From assembly GCA_047967505.1 (NCBI GenBank), contig CM106538.1: a DNA stretch of 64,000 nucleotides. One strand, given 5' to 3'. Made by a program: the position numbers and the translations under genes. Source of the DNA: Dipteris shenzhenensis. Taxonomy: Eukaryota > Polypodiophyta > Polypodiopsida > Gleicheniales. Numbering within the stretch: the first letter of the stretch is position 1; every line of letters starts with the position of its first letter. The notes under the pieces are model-generated. The model made no database searches, was not told the origin of the DNA, and was given only the letters and a program-made list of their open reading frames with translations. Shown one piece after another: positions 45,367 to 55,869 of the stretch.

Positions 45367-45450
45367 CTGTATGTCAGTGTTTACTTGGAGTGATGGATTG
45401 ACTTTTTGCTGCTGTTTGGATGCTCTTTGAAGAGCCTGATCCATATCCTC
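45367..45450 (-). CDS. Candidate exon A of an unidentified host gene
   Basis: 28 codons (EDMDQALQRASKQQQKVNPS then LQVNTDIQ), polar and coiled-coil-like, between acceptor CTTGCAG| with a T-rich tract and donor CAG|GTGG. Phase 0 both ends. Together the three blocks encode 72 residues. I do not recognise the protein. If real, copia 1 sits in a downstream intron of this gene. Confidence 0.38.
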
Positions 45451-46604
45451 CTGCAAGTTCAAAATAAATGATTACACAGATGGTATGAAGAATTGAAACT
45501 CTTTTTTTATACAGGGATCATTTTCCAAATAAACGGTTCTTAACTTCCTAATCCTTTACTATCATTTTGGGCCTTGGCACAAGAGGAGGTTATTTTCACT
45601 CCAACGGTTCTTGCATCACGCTTCTTTGCCTATTCCCGGTGACAGAGCTAACCTCTTCCATCCCCCTTCATCCTGCTTGTGTTATTCAAAATAACTTCAG
45701 GTTTTCACAGCAATTAAGAACTCTAGCTGGGTACGTCAAACCTCTATGCTCTAATTTCCTTTCTAAACTTTCAAGTAAAACTTATTAGAATAATATCAAA
45801 ATAATCTCTTCCATTCCCCTTCACCCTGCTTGTGTTATTAAAAATAACTTCAGGTTTTCACAGCAATTAAGAACTCTAACTGGGTATGTCGAACCTCGAT
45901 GCTCTAATTTCCCTTCTAAACTTTCAAGTAAAACTTATTAGAATAATATCAAAATCAATCTGTTGCTCTAATCCCAGTTGAAACTAGCAATTCTTGTAAC
46001 AAATGCAAACCTTACCCTTAGTTTTACAAAGCAAAAACGTTTATTTAGTCTCTTGTGCACGTGTGTATTCAACACTTATAGCATAAAACCTTGCTTAAGA
46101 ACCCCAGGTTTAGCATGAAAATTTACACAAATAGATAAATGCTTATGAAAACAGGGTATTTAGACTTTTATTGGAATCATCTGGAATTTGCTATAAATTA
46201 AAGTATTTTGGGATTGCACAGCCATCCTCATATACCAGGGAGATACCCCTTTTAAGGATACTCATCAGTTCAAAAAACTGCATAAGATCTTACATAATTT
46301 CCTTTGAGAATGAAATTTTGTCCCGCGAAATGGTCCAACTACATTGCAAATGAAGAAATTGGTAGGTTGTGAACATCACACTTTGTCATTGCTGAGATGT
46401 GCATGCACTTTGGCTACTGTTAGCATATATAGTCACCATGAAATGTCTCAAGATGATAAAACGTGTGCGTTTCCAAATTTTGCCTCTTCGCCCTCCTTTT
46501 CTAGAATTTGAAACCGCACTGCAAAGGAGGAAAATATAGGCATGGAAGTTTGCTATTTCACAACTCCCCAATCTTTAATTTACAACAAGAATGGAATCCC
46601 CAAT

Positions 46605-47070
46605 TCACCACAAGAATGGCAGCATATCATGAGATGACCCCTTCATAAACTTGGGAGAAGATATAGGCAAGTACTCAAAAGACCGTGCAATCATCCTAGC
46701 TGGAGATTTCAATGCACAAACAGGATCAAGGCAGGCTATCATAACTGTAGAAGGGAAAGGCCCATTATGCATGGAATAGGTAGAGGAGGACAGTGAAAAA
46801 GAGCTGGAAGAATGCGCAGGAGAAACCACCCTTATGGGAAAACAGCTACTCACCCTATGTGGGTGTTTTGGACTTAAATATGCAATGGCACGCATTTTTC
46901 AATGACACAGGAGGCTACACGTGCAAAACCCCAGATGGATCAAGTGCAATTGACTACACGATTATAAGCCCCTTCGCAAGGCATATTATAAAGTACCTCA
47001 GGATTGATCAAGAAACATTGAAGTTTGACCACAGGGCCATGTCTCCCAGGATCGAAGGAACACGACTAGG
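46605..47070 (+). pseudogene. LINE endonuclease relic
   Basis: AP-endonuclease-like domain of a non-LTR element. Recognisable: AIILAGDFNAQTGSRQ (catalytic GDFNA) near 46685-46730, LTLCGCFGL near 46845, then in a shifted frame GGYTCKTPDGSSAIDYTIIS and FDHRAMSP (catalytic Asp-His) near 46905-47050. The upstream end was not located. The RT that should follow is missing. Confidence 0.75.
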
Positions 47071-47329
47071 TGCAGATAAACAGAAATACACAGCACCCCC
47101 ATGGTTGAGGATGGACTACAAAAGGGATCAATTATACGAGCAGAAAATAGAAAAAGCAATATCTCAGGTTGGCATGAAGAGGGAGTCAAGTGGATGGAGA
47201 GATGGGGGCTACATGCTGTAGATATCCCAGACGCAGAAAATGATACAGAAATTATGGCAAGACAAAAATGGAATGCTAACCCGATGGAGAAGTACAACAT
47301 GCAAGAATATGATATCTCAATCTAGAGGT

Positions 47330-47600
47330 AGAAAAGGGTAGATGGTCCAAACCACGCGTTCCCAAGAGGCAAGAATCTGTAAAATCTGACCAAAAGGAGA
47401 GAGAGAAAATGAAGAGCATGCACTCTCTCACTGCAGGGCATACATGCATATCAGGGAAAATTACAAGGTAAGGTATAACAGAAATGGCCTCAGCCTAACA
47501 GTCATTATGATCCCAACTGCCAAGCAACTAGGTGCATGCCTTAAGGAAACTCTGAGACACCACAATAAAACATGGAAATAGCTGATAAGTTGGCGAAGCA
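47330..47600 (+). pseudogene. LINE C-terminal zinc-finger relic
   Basis: ARICKI, then a TGA where Cys is expected, PKGERENEEHALSHCRAYMHIRENY: the CxxC-H-x4-C finger found at the end of many LINE ORF2 proteins. It continues to NKTWK and a stop. Only about 300 bp separate it from the endonuclease, so the RT domain has been deleted. A TC tail follows at 47741. Confidence 0.6.
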
Positions 47601-47735
47601 CATACTAATCCCTTGGGGTTACCAGAAAATGTATCAGGCAGATGTAAAAGAGTCACTATCCTTATGACATTGGCTTCTAGTCCCATAGACCTTGTAGAGT
47701 CTCAAGCGGACTTAAATAGAATCACATCATATCAA

Positions 47736-47740
<5 letters not shown>

Positions 47741-47790
<50 letters not shown>
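47741..47790. repeat. (TC)n simple repeat, about 50 bp
   Basis: Uninterrupted CT dinucleotides, located between the zinc-finger relic of one LINE and the start of LINE A copy 1. Confidence 0.97.
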
Positions 47791-47793
<3 letters not shown>

Positions 47794-47794
47794 A

Positions 47795-48242
47795 TACTAT
47801 GCATTGGAGGGCTGCCCAAGGATTGCATTGGCCTTTTCAATGAAGAAGAGGATTACATAGCAGACGAGAGGATTGCATGTCTCGAGAAGGAAATACCACA
47901 AGTAGATGCGATCATAATGATATTAGCTGTCTCTCCCATACAGGAATGCAAGTACAAGTGTTTTTCAAGGAGAGAGCCAGGAGAATTAAGATTCTTCGAC
48001 AAACAAACAAGTTGAAGGGCACAAGGATTTGGATCTCTGAGGAACTACTCTATTCACCTCCTACATACCTCGGCTTCACAACCAAAGAGCTCAGGATCAC
48101 GAGGGACTGTGGACTGAGCACTTTGCACAAGGGATGGAGGTCCTCGCCCCAGTCCTAGCGCAATTGTTCAACCAAGCTATATGTCACGGATTTCCCCCCG
48201 CTTGGAGCACTACCACTATTGTCCCGATACACATGTCAAGAG
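47795..48242 (+). pseudogene. LINE A copy 1, part upstream of copia 2
   Basis: Contains KERARRIKILRQTNKLKGTRI-WISEEL, the linker found before plant-type LINE RT domains, and an RT N-terminal stretch ending TTIVPIHMSR. The motif is cut at 48242 by copia 2 and resumes at 54035. Confidence 0.65.
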
Positions 48243-48480
48243 TGATGAAAAAGAGAGAGCAAGTGAGACAGAGTGCTGAACGTAAGTTGCAATAGATAAG
48301 ATTAACAACATACAAAGCAGGGAAAGGTTTTGTCTAAGTGACAAAACCTTATCCTTCACTAACCGTAGTTAGTGAACTAATTGGGGTTAGGGGGAAAAAC
48401 CTCTAAGGAGGGAAAAGTGCCCCTAACCTACTTATTACATTACATTGGTCACTGCCTAGAATATAATAATAATTCTAACA
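48243..48480 (-). repeat. 3' LTR of copia 2
   Basis: 238 bp TG...CA, 97% identical to 53797-54034. The adjacent 48481-48495 (minus strand CACTGTAGGGGGG) is the purine tract. Contains an inverted CACTAACCGTAGTTAGTG near the middle. Confidence 0.95.
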
Positions 48481-48517
48481 CCCCCCTACAGTGCCAATGT
48501 CATGTACAAGGAAATGA

Positions 48518-50163
48518 TCAATCACCAAAAGGAGATAAGTTCAGGGCACTGCGAAATGCCTCAAACTTCTCACGTGGAAGTGCTTTGGTGAAGATGTTTG
48601 CAACATTGTCATGTGTTGACACATAGATCATACTTATCTCTCCTGCATGCAACTTCTCTCTAACATAGTGATAGTGAACCTCAATGTGCTTCATGCGAGC
48701 ATGAAACACATGATTCTTTGCCACTGCTATAGCACTCTGACTATCAGTGAGAATCAGAGAAGGACCCTCCAATGAAAGACGAAGATTAGCAAACAAACGA
48801 CGCAGCCAAACACATTCAACTGTCGCTGTGAAAGCTGCCCTGTACTCAGCTTCACATGAGGAGGTAGCCACTATAGATTGTTTCTTGCTCAACCAAGAAA
48901 TGCAAGCATGTCCTAGAAAGAAACAATTCCCACTAGTGGACTGCCTAGTATCATAGTCTCCAGCCCAATCTGAGTCACTGTAAGCATGCATCTGCAAGTC
49001 ACCCCCCCTGGGAAATATCAAGCCAAAAGACTTTGTACCTTGCAAGTAACGGAAGATGCGTTTTATAGCCTGCCAATATACCTGCTCACTTGAGAAACTG
49101 AAAACTGAATATTAGGTCATGTATTGCAGAGATAAATGAGGCATCTAATAGCCTGGCTATAGAGTGTGGCATCAACTGATTCACCTGCATCATGCATTGT
49201 AAGCTTCAGCCCCGGCTCCATGGGAGTGGACATAGGCTTGCAATCATGCATGTTGAATCTGTCCAAGAGCTTTTGAACATACTTGGACTGAGACATAACA
49301 ATGCCACGTTTCTCTTGAATAAATTGGATCCCCAAATAGAAATGTAACAAGCCCAAGTCTGACATCAAATGTAGCTTTCAATTGGACTTTGAAATCTGCA
49401 ATTACTTCCTCATTCGATCCGGTGAGCATCATGTCATCTACATAAAGAATGATGACCAAAATATCCCCCCCATCCTTCTTGATGTAGAGGGTGCTCTTAG
49501 TTGGACTATTGTGCAGCCCCTTGCTGGTTAGAAAGGCATCAATTTTTGCATACCATGCACGTGGGGCTTGTTTCAGCCCATACAAAGCTTTATTCAGCTT
49601 GCATACCTGATGTGCATTTCCTGAAATTTCAAAGCCCGGAGGTTGCTCGGCATAAACCTCTTCCAACAAGTCTCATAAAGGAAAGCTACTTTAATGTCCA
49701 GCTGATTAACATTCCATTCAAAATTTGCAGCCATTGCTATAACTAACCAGATGGTGGTCATCCTGGATGTAGGAGCAAAAGTCTCCTCATAATCTATGCC
49801 CTTTTTCTGAGCATATCCTTTTGCAACCAGCCTTGCCTTGTACTGATCAATGGACCCATCTGGCTTTCTTTTGACTTTGAAAACCCAACGTGTACCTATG
49901 GCATTCTTGCCTGGTGGCAAATCCACAACATTCCAAGTCTGATTTTTATGAATACACTGCAATTCATCGTGCATGACATTCATCCAATGCACATTATCCT
50001 TTGCTTCTTCAAATGTCTCAGGCTCCTCCTCATCAAGAAGAGTACCTGCATAAGCTGATTTAACAGAAAGAGCCCCGCCTGTGTGCCTTACTGCACTACG
50101 AGTTCTGCCAGGCAATGGAGCCTCAAGCTTACTCTCCCTGAGAGTCTGAAACAACAAATTCAT
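48518..50163 (-). pseudogene. Copia 2 reverse transcriptase and RNase H
   Basis: RT: HDELQCIHKNQTWNVVDLPP, GTRWVFKVKRKPDGSIDQYK, ARLVAKGYAQKKGIDYEETF, VNQLDIKVAFL, then a frameshift near 49660. NKALYGLKQAPRAWYAKI, catalytic YVDDMM near 49435-49450, a second shift near 49365, LHFYLGIQF. RNase H in 49045-48518: AYSDSDWAGDYDTRQSTSGN, SSCEAEYRA, LTDSQSAIAVAKN, DNVANIFTKALP, ending SPFGD. Confidence 0.92.
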
Positions 50164-51960
50164 ACTGTTTTGGCTACGTGTATCTCTTGAATTTCTTGCC
50201 TGGCAACTTCATCCACACCCTGAGGTGGCCCTAAATCAGCCAGAGGTTGAATTTGGACATGTGGATCTGGAGGAAGTTGCTGTAAATTCTGAGTTTCAGG
50301 AGGGGAACCAAATGCTATAGGAAGCATCCCCTCAAACACATCATGTGAAGAAGCTAGAATCTGAAATTCAGCATGTGTATGTGCGGAATTTTCAGAGAAT
50401 ATAACATCTCTACTAACAAAAATCTTGCGTGTAGCAGGATTGTAGAGACGATAGCCTTTGCTTTGTGAACTATATCCCACAAAAATGCATTTGAGTGCTT
50501 TATTTGACAACTTGTGTCTAAACTCCACAGACACGTGGACATATGCAACACAACCAAAAACTCTGAAATGGTCCACTGAAGGCTTTCTCCCATGCCATGC
50601 CTCATAGGGAGTGATTGTCTTCAAAGCCTTTGTAGGAGCCCAATTCAAAATATAGTTGGCACACATGAGGCCTTCTAGCCAAAACCTGTGAGGCAACTTC
50701 TTACTTGTGAGCATGCATCTATCCATCTCCATGGCAGTGCGATTCCTCCGCTCAACTTTGTCATTCTGTTGAGGTGTAAGCCTCACTGTAAGCTGATGCA
50801 TGATGCCTTTCTCCTTCAAAAATGTCTCAAATTTATGAGACATATACTCCCCCCCTCGATCTGTTTGAAGTGTCTGCACCTTGTGTCCTGTCTCATTCTC
50901 AACCATAGCCACAAAGTGTTTGAAATGCATAAACACTTCTGATTTTACCTTGAGACCATAGACCCAAGTATAGTTGGTAAAGTCATCTATGAATGTAACA
51001 AAATAGAGATAACTCCCAACAACAGGTGTCCTCATGGGACCGCTGACATCACTGTGAATAAGCTGTAATTTCCGTGTAGCTTTCACTGCACCATCCTTCT
51101 TGAAAGGAAGTCTATGCATTTTGCCAAGAATGCAGCCTTCACATGCATGAGGAGGAGGCGACTCCAAAGGAGGCAATGCATCAACCATATCATGCCTCTG
51201 AAGTGTCATTAAGCTGCCATAGCTCATGTGCCCATACTTGGCATGCCATAACTCCGCATTATGCATCGTAGTAGTGGGAGTGCTAACTGATAATGCAAGA
51301 TCGGATCTTTTTTCATATAGATCAAGCTGAAAAAGACCCCGATACAAAGTGTCAGACAACATCAAAGCATAGTCATTCTCTTTGTCTCTGACTGCACACT
51401 TGTCATCATAAAAAACAACCTGAAATCCTCCTCTATTGAGTGAGGACACTAAAAGCAAATTCTTCTTTATCCCTGGCACATAGAGAACATCTGAAATTCT
51501 GAAATCAGTGCCATCAGTGGATGTGAGAATAATGTCTCCCACTCCACACACTGAATAAGAAGATTTATTCGCATGAGTTACCTTCTTTTTTGTGGGTGGA
51601 GGATGCAGAGATACAAACAGACTCTTCTTGAAAGTGATGTGCTTTGAAGCACCGCTGTCAAAATACCAAGTATGAAGTGTCTCATCGACACTAAGAGAGC
51701 ATGCATCCTTTGAAGGATCATAACTGCAAGTCAAGAAAGCATATGGGTCATCATCATTAGTGGCTGTAACATCTAAACTACCCGTTGAAAAATCTGAAGT
51801 GCAAGACAGAAAGGCATAGTGCTCTTCAACAAAGTTGGCCGCAACATCTCCCCCATCATAAGAATGTGGAATTGATGCATCTGACACAGCCATACCGGAA
51901 TCCCTTTTCTTCTCTTTGGCTATGCACTTCTTGGATTCTCCAATATAATGACCTGGCTTC
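50160..51960 (-). CDS. Copia 2 protease and integrase (long open segment)
   Basis: Part of a 642-codon open stretch (52088-50160). Protease WYFDSGASKHIT near 51660. GAG-pre-integrase and zinc finger LWHAKYGHMSYGSL...HACEGCILGKMHRLPF. Integrase core HSDVSGPMRT, QTDRGGEYMS, QQNDKVERRNRT with all three acidic residues present. C-terminus NKALKCIFVGYSSQS, GYRLYNP, SRDVIFSE. It stays open through the linker to the RT, which begins in another frame. Best preserved pol segment in the window. Confidence 0.92.
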
Positions 51961-52731
51961 TTGCAATAAATCACCCTTTGCCTTATAAGAAGGCTGTCCA
52001 GAATCAGCTTTATGCTGATGTGTGGGCTGATTGGCATGTGGCTTTTGCTGCCCTTTACCCTTGGGTTTGAACTTGGAGAGCATAGCATGCTCGCCAGCCC
52101 AGGTTGCCATATTTCTGTGAGTCTATTCCTCCTGCAACATAAGTCTTACCAACTCGTGAAAAGAGAGAGGATTGCTGCCCCCCCTCAATGCCAAATTCAG
52201 CGAGGTGTGGAAATTGAGATAGGACTCAGGAAGAGAGTTCCGAGTGGTGGTAATCATCTCTGAATCCAGAATGACTTCATCAATATTCAGCAATTGTTCC
52301 CTCAAGTCCTGAAGCTTTGTGAGGTGAGAATTCATGGAATCTCCCTCCTCCATATGCGTATGGGAAAGTTCTCGCTTCAGAAAGAAACCCTGGCATCATT
52401 TCTTGCTGCAAACATACTCTTTAGTATCTCCCAAGCTGCCATAGACTCTAGAGTCCCATCTTTTTTGCTCTGCTGTGGGAGCTCCTGGAGCGGCTGCTCC
52501 AACTACTTGTGCTACATTTGCACCTCTACCCCTACCTCCAGCTGTAGGAGTGACAGGTGTGGTCACTGTATCTAGTCTTGCTTCATCTCCACTGACATAA
52601 TCCCAAAGATGTCTACCAACCAAGATATTGCGAACCATGAAACTCCACAAGGAGTAGTTGGTGCCATCCAACTTATCCTCCTCTGTGAGAACCCCGAACA
52701 CCTCATTGGGGTTGTTCTGAGCCATTTTCAC
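51920..52731 (-). pseudogene. Copia 2 gag (deleted, zinc knuckle degenerate)
   Basis: Starts MKMAQNNPNEVFGVLTEEDK and TNYSLWSFMVRNILVGRHLW, as copia 1 gag. After WDSR about 30-40 codons present in copia 1 are missing and the frame is lost. It resumes as MEEGDSMNSHLTKLQDLREQ-LLNIDEV. The knuckle reads V-I-Y-C-K-K-P-G-H-Y-I-G-E-S (residues 39-52 of the following open stretch): first and last Cys are replaced by Val and Ser, leaving only C42 and H47. Confidence 0.85.
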
Positions 52732-53779
52732 CAGATAATCTCAAAAAAAAACAGTAAACTGACTAACTGAAATCCCTTCCTGAGATATAAAATGCACAAG
52801 TAAAATCTGCAAAGAAAAATCTGCCCACAGTGACAAATACTATCACAGCCTGTCAAAGGCTCAGAATGCACTTCGATTATCTTGCAAATACTCTCCAATG
52901 TCACTAATAAGTCCAAAACTGCCTGCAAAACTCCGAAAATGCTTTTACACTGCCAAATTGCATCCGAATTGCAAAAGCCCCAATTTCTTAACGGAAATTG
53001 CCTGCAAAAGAGGGCAAATTGCCTGAAAGTCCCGAAAATGCAAGAAATTGCAGTGCAAAACTAAAAGCCCCAAATTTTGAGCTGAAATTGAGCCAAATTT
53101 CCCAAATAGTAATTCTCTTGCAAAAGTCCCAATTTCTTGGCCAATCTTTGCAATTTGCTTGCAATGTGTGCCAAAAAATGCACACCTTGCAAATGATTCA
53201 GAAGTCCCAATTTCTCGGCAAATAGAGATATTTGCAAAAAACCAATGCCCTTTGCAATGCCCACACAACACAAAAACACCCACACGTGGGATGTACGGCA
53301 AACAAGAAGAGCTGGTACGGCACACGTACTTTCGGCAACTGCTCGTTGAAGCTGATGCAATACCGCGCAGATCTGTACGGACTAAATGTGCAGGTTGTAC
53401 GGACAGCGCATGTACGGCTAGCGTAGGTACGACGATTGTACGGATGGTGGTTGTGGATACAGACGGAGGCGGCGCTGCTCTGTAGTGCAGGTACGGACTG
53501 GCAATGTACGGACGACGACGTGAATGCAGGGCCGTACGGGACCAGCAAGAGCTGTACAGATGGAAGAAGTACAACACTCCAAGCTTTCGCTGCAAGTACA
53601 TACGGCCGCACGACTGATAGGTGCAGGGTGTACGGCACCTCGAGGCTAGAGCTGGAGCTGGAGCTTTGTGAGCTTGGGAGCTCAAGTCGAAGATGTGGGA
53701 GCTAGTCCACAAGGCAGGAGCTCAAGATCTAAGAGCACTCTCACACACGGACAATGGAAGGAGCCCGGGGAGAGAAGCA
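52732..53779 (-). other. Long leader of copia 2
   Basis: About 1.05 kb. The promoter-proximal half holds the GTAC array, the gag-proximal half repeats AAATTGGGGCTTTTGC-type words (minus strand; 52968-52990, 53062-53083, 53120-53140, 53200-53219). This is the same two-part layout as copia 1. Open frames here are broken across units and not credible. Confidence 0.8.
53293..53633 (-). repeat. GTAC array in copia 2 leader
   Basis: Fifteen GTAC tetramers in 341 bp: 53293, 53315, 53326, 53375, 53397, 53412, 53427, 53438, 53491, 53506, 53534, 53554, 53569, 53596 and 53630. Most are in TGTACGG on the + strand (CCGTACA on the coding strand). Confidence 0.9.
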
Positions 53780-53794
53780 GATGCTCTGATACCA
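53780..53794 (-). other. Primer-binding site of copia 2
   Basis: Minus strand TGGTATCAGAGCATC just inside the 5' LTR, initiator tRNA-Met type. Confidence 0.92.
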
Positions 53795-53796
53795 AA

Positions 53797-54034
53797 TGAT
53801 GAAAAAGAGAGAGCAAGTGAAACAGAGTGTTGAACGTAAGTTGCAATAGATAAGATTAACAACATACAAAGCAGGGAAAGGTTTTGTCTAAGTGACAAAA
53901 CCTTATCCTTCACTAACCGTAGTTAGTGAACTAACTGGGTTTAGGGGAAAAAATCTCTAAGGAGGGAAAAGTGCCCCTAACCTACTTATTACATTACATT
54001 GGTCACTGCCTAGAATATAATAATAATTCTAACA
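53797..54034 (-). repeat. 5' LTR of copia 2
   Basis: 238 bp, begins TGATGAAAAAGAG on the + strand, ends AATTCTAACA, followed by AAGAG (54035-54039). Confidence 0.95.
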
Positions 54035-55610
54035 AAGAGACCCCATGGATACTGGGAATTACCGCAAACTCATGATTGGCCACACACTGGCTAAGATATA
54101 TGGATCAGTAGACCACATCTTCACCCTAGGGGCCATTATCAAGGAGGCGAGGTCTAGGAAGCCAAAATTCTACACTTATTTCGTCAACTTTCAAAAGGCC
54201 TTTGACACTATCCCACGGGCTCGCATGATCAGGAGGCTTTAGGAGATGCAAATCCCGGATGTCAGGATATGGGGGTGATGTGAGACAGTCAAAGGTAGAG
54301 TATGTGCCCTAGGAGGTCTATCAAATTGGGTTGAGTATGATTGGAGTGAAGCAGGGATGCCCCCTCTCGCTGACACTCTTTGGACTTTATATCGATGAGA
54401 TCACTACCTTCATTGATAGTCATGAGGTGAGGGATCACTACTCGCTGACCTGATGGTACAAATACTGCTATACAGTCATGACATAGTCCTCATAGCCTTT
54501 GACACTATCCCACGGGCTCGCATGATCAGGAGGCTTTAGGAGATGCAAATCCCGGATGTCAGGATATGGGGGTGATGTGAGACAGTCAAAGGTAGAGTAT
54601 GTGCCCTAGGAGGTCTATCAAATTGGGTTGAGTATGATTGGAGTGAAGCAGGGATGCCCCCTCTCGCCGACACTCTTTGGACTTTATATCGATGAGATCA
54701 CTACCTTCATTGATAGTCATGAGGTGAGGGATCACTACTCGCTGACCTGATGGTACAAATACTGCTATACAGTCATGACATAGTCCTCATATCCTCCTCC
54801 GCAGTGGGTATCCAGAAGCACCTAGAGGCCCTAGAGGTGTTTTGCAGTCAGAGAAACCTACAGTCAACCTTGGCAAAACCAAGGTTATGATTTTTAACCC
54901 TTTGTGGGCCGTGCTTCATCGACACAGTTTCACCTACCGAGGTGAGCCTGTGGAGATTGTGCAGTCCTACACATACCTCGGAGCAATTTTCTCAAGTTAA
55001 ATCTTCAGGATGGTCCACGCGGCTAGAGCACAGCCATGGAGCTCTAGCTCGACAAGAGCAACAATGCTTTCATGCACATTTTCAGGACCCCCACACGAAG
55101 CGATGGCTCTTTGATACACTCGTGAGACCCACAACCATGTATGCATCACCCTTTTGGGGGGGTGACCTTTTCGGCGACAAATTGTAAGAGTTTTGAGACT
55201 ACGGCTCTGGATGATCCAAAGTAAGCCCTTAGTTCCCCATCAGATTATACAAGCAGAGTTCACCATGACACCTCTCTAGATTGATGCTATCTTTCAGATA
55301 GAGACATATATTCACTAGGTTTGGACTCTACCTAGATGGAGATTGCCGAGATTGGCACTAGAGTCATCACGATGACTTGTAGACAGTGGGGTCCATGCAT
55401 TTTATGTGTTTCCAAATGGTTTGATAGCCAGGATGTCCAGATGGATTGACTCCCACCCTTCCAGTACAGTTTGGATGCCCCATCCTCCCTAATTCCATAA
55501 GATGAGGCCAACCGTATCATACGGTTAGATCTGTTACAGCTCTACATAGCACAGAGAGGCCTCCCGAAGACGTTAATACATCTTTCTCTCTCTTTCTTTT
55601 CTCTCTCACG
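54035..55610 (+). pseudogene. LINE A copy 1, RT downstream of copia 2
   Basis: Continues the RT cut at 48242: DPMDTGNYRKLMIGHTLAKI, FVNFQKAFDTIPRARMIRRL, GVKQGCPLSLTLFGLYIDEI, a degenerate catalytic box (LLYSHDIVLI, family ADD), GIQKHLEALEVFC, EIVQSYTYLGAIF in pieces, then a thumb region to about 55530. The C-terminal zinc finger present in copy 2 is deleted here. It ends with GAGGCCTCCCGAAGACGTTAATACATC and a TC-rich tail (55583-55610). Many frameshifts. The clade was not determined. Confidence 0.75.
54198..54791 (+). repeat. Two-copy tandem duplication of LINE RT, 297 bp
   Basis: GCCTTTGACACTATCCCACG... through ...CATGACATAGTCCTCATA occurs at 54198-54494 and 54495-54791 with about one difference (CTCGCTGAC/CTCGCCGAC). 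The RT palm is therefore present twice. Near identity indicates a recent event. Confidence 0.95.
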
Positions 55611-55869
55611 ACCCACAGGGGTACAGTGGCGCTTGTCCATCGTAGGGCCATTACTAGGACATCACAGCGGCCACACATGTCACCAGCCGCCAACATCCCA
55701 TCGTAGATTTTATACTAGCACAGCAGCCTCACACGACAACACACCCCTCTCAGGCTTGACACCTCGCTTCAGAGAGAGTTTTTCTCACTATGCATTAGTG
55801 CGGTTATGTTCATGATTATGGGTTTTCCACTGTTTTTTTGTACTCATCATTGGTGTTAATGCCCGCTTA
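55611..55869. other. Spacer between LINE A copies, no gene seen
   Basis: Sequence with short ACACAACACACC and CAGAGAGAG words. No recognisable protein. Confidence 0.5.

Larger units (their letters stand above)
44388..46604. other. Mostly non-coding around the candidate exons; tandem duplication
   Basis: Apart from the three exon-like blocks, no gene is seen. A two-copy duplication of 153 bp (about 45653 and 45806: CTCTTCCAT..CCTGCTTGTGTTATT..AACTTCAGGTTTTCACAGC) covers 45653-45957 with about a dozen differences. Confidence 0.6.
48243..54034 (-). mobile_element. Copia 2: full-length Ty1/copia element
   Basis: LTRs 48243-48480 and 53797-54034 (238 bp each, six substitutions apart). Target duplication AAGAG at 48238-48242 and 54035-54039. 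iMet primer site at 53780-53794. Related to copia 1 across gag and pol but with unrelated LTRs. Inserted inside the RT of LINE A copy 1. Coding is broken by a gag deletion, frameshifts at about 49650 and 49360 and an RT/RNase H gap near 49050-49120. Confidence 0.96.

Noticed and set aside
52945-53712. 255-codon minus-strand open frame in the copia 2 leader
   Set aside because: It spans the GTAC array and the T/G-rich leader repeats, is not shared with copia 1, and overlaps other frames equally open.
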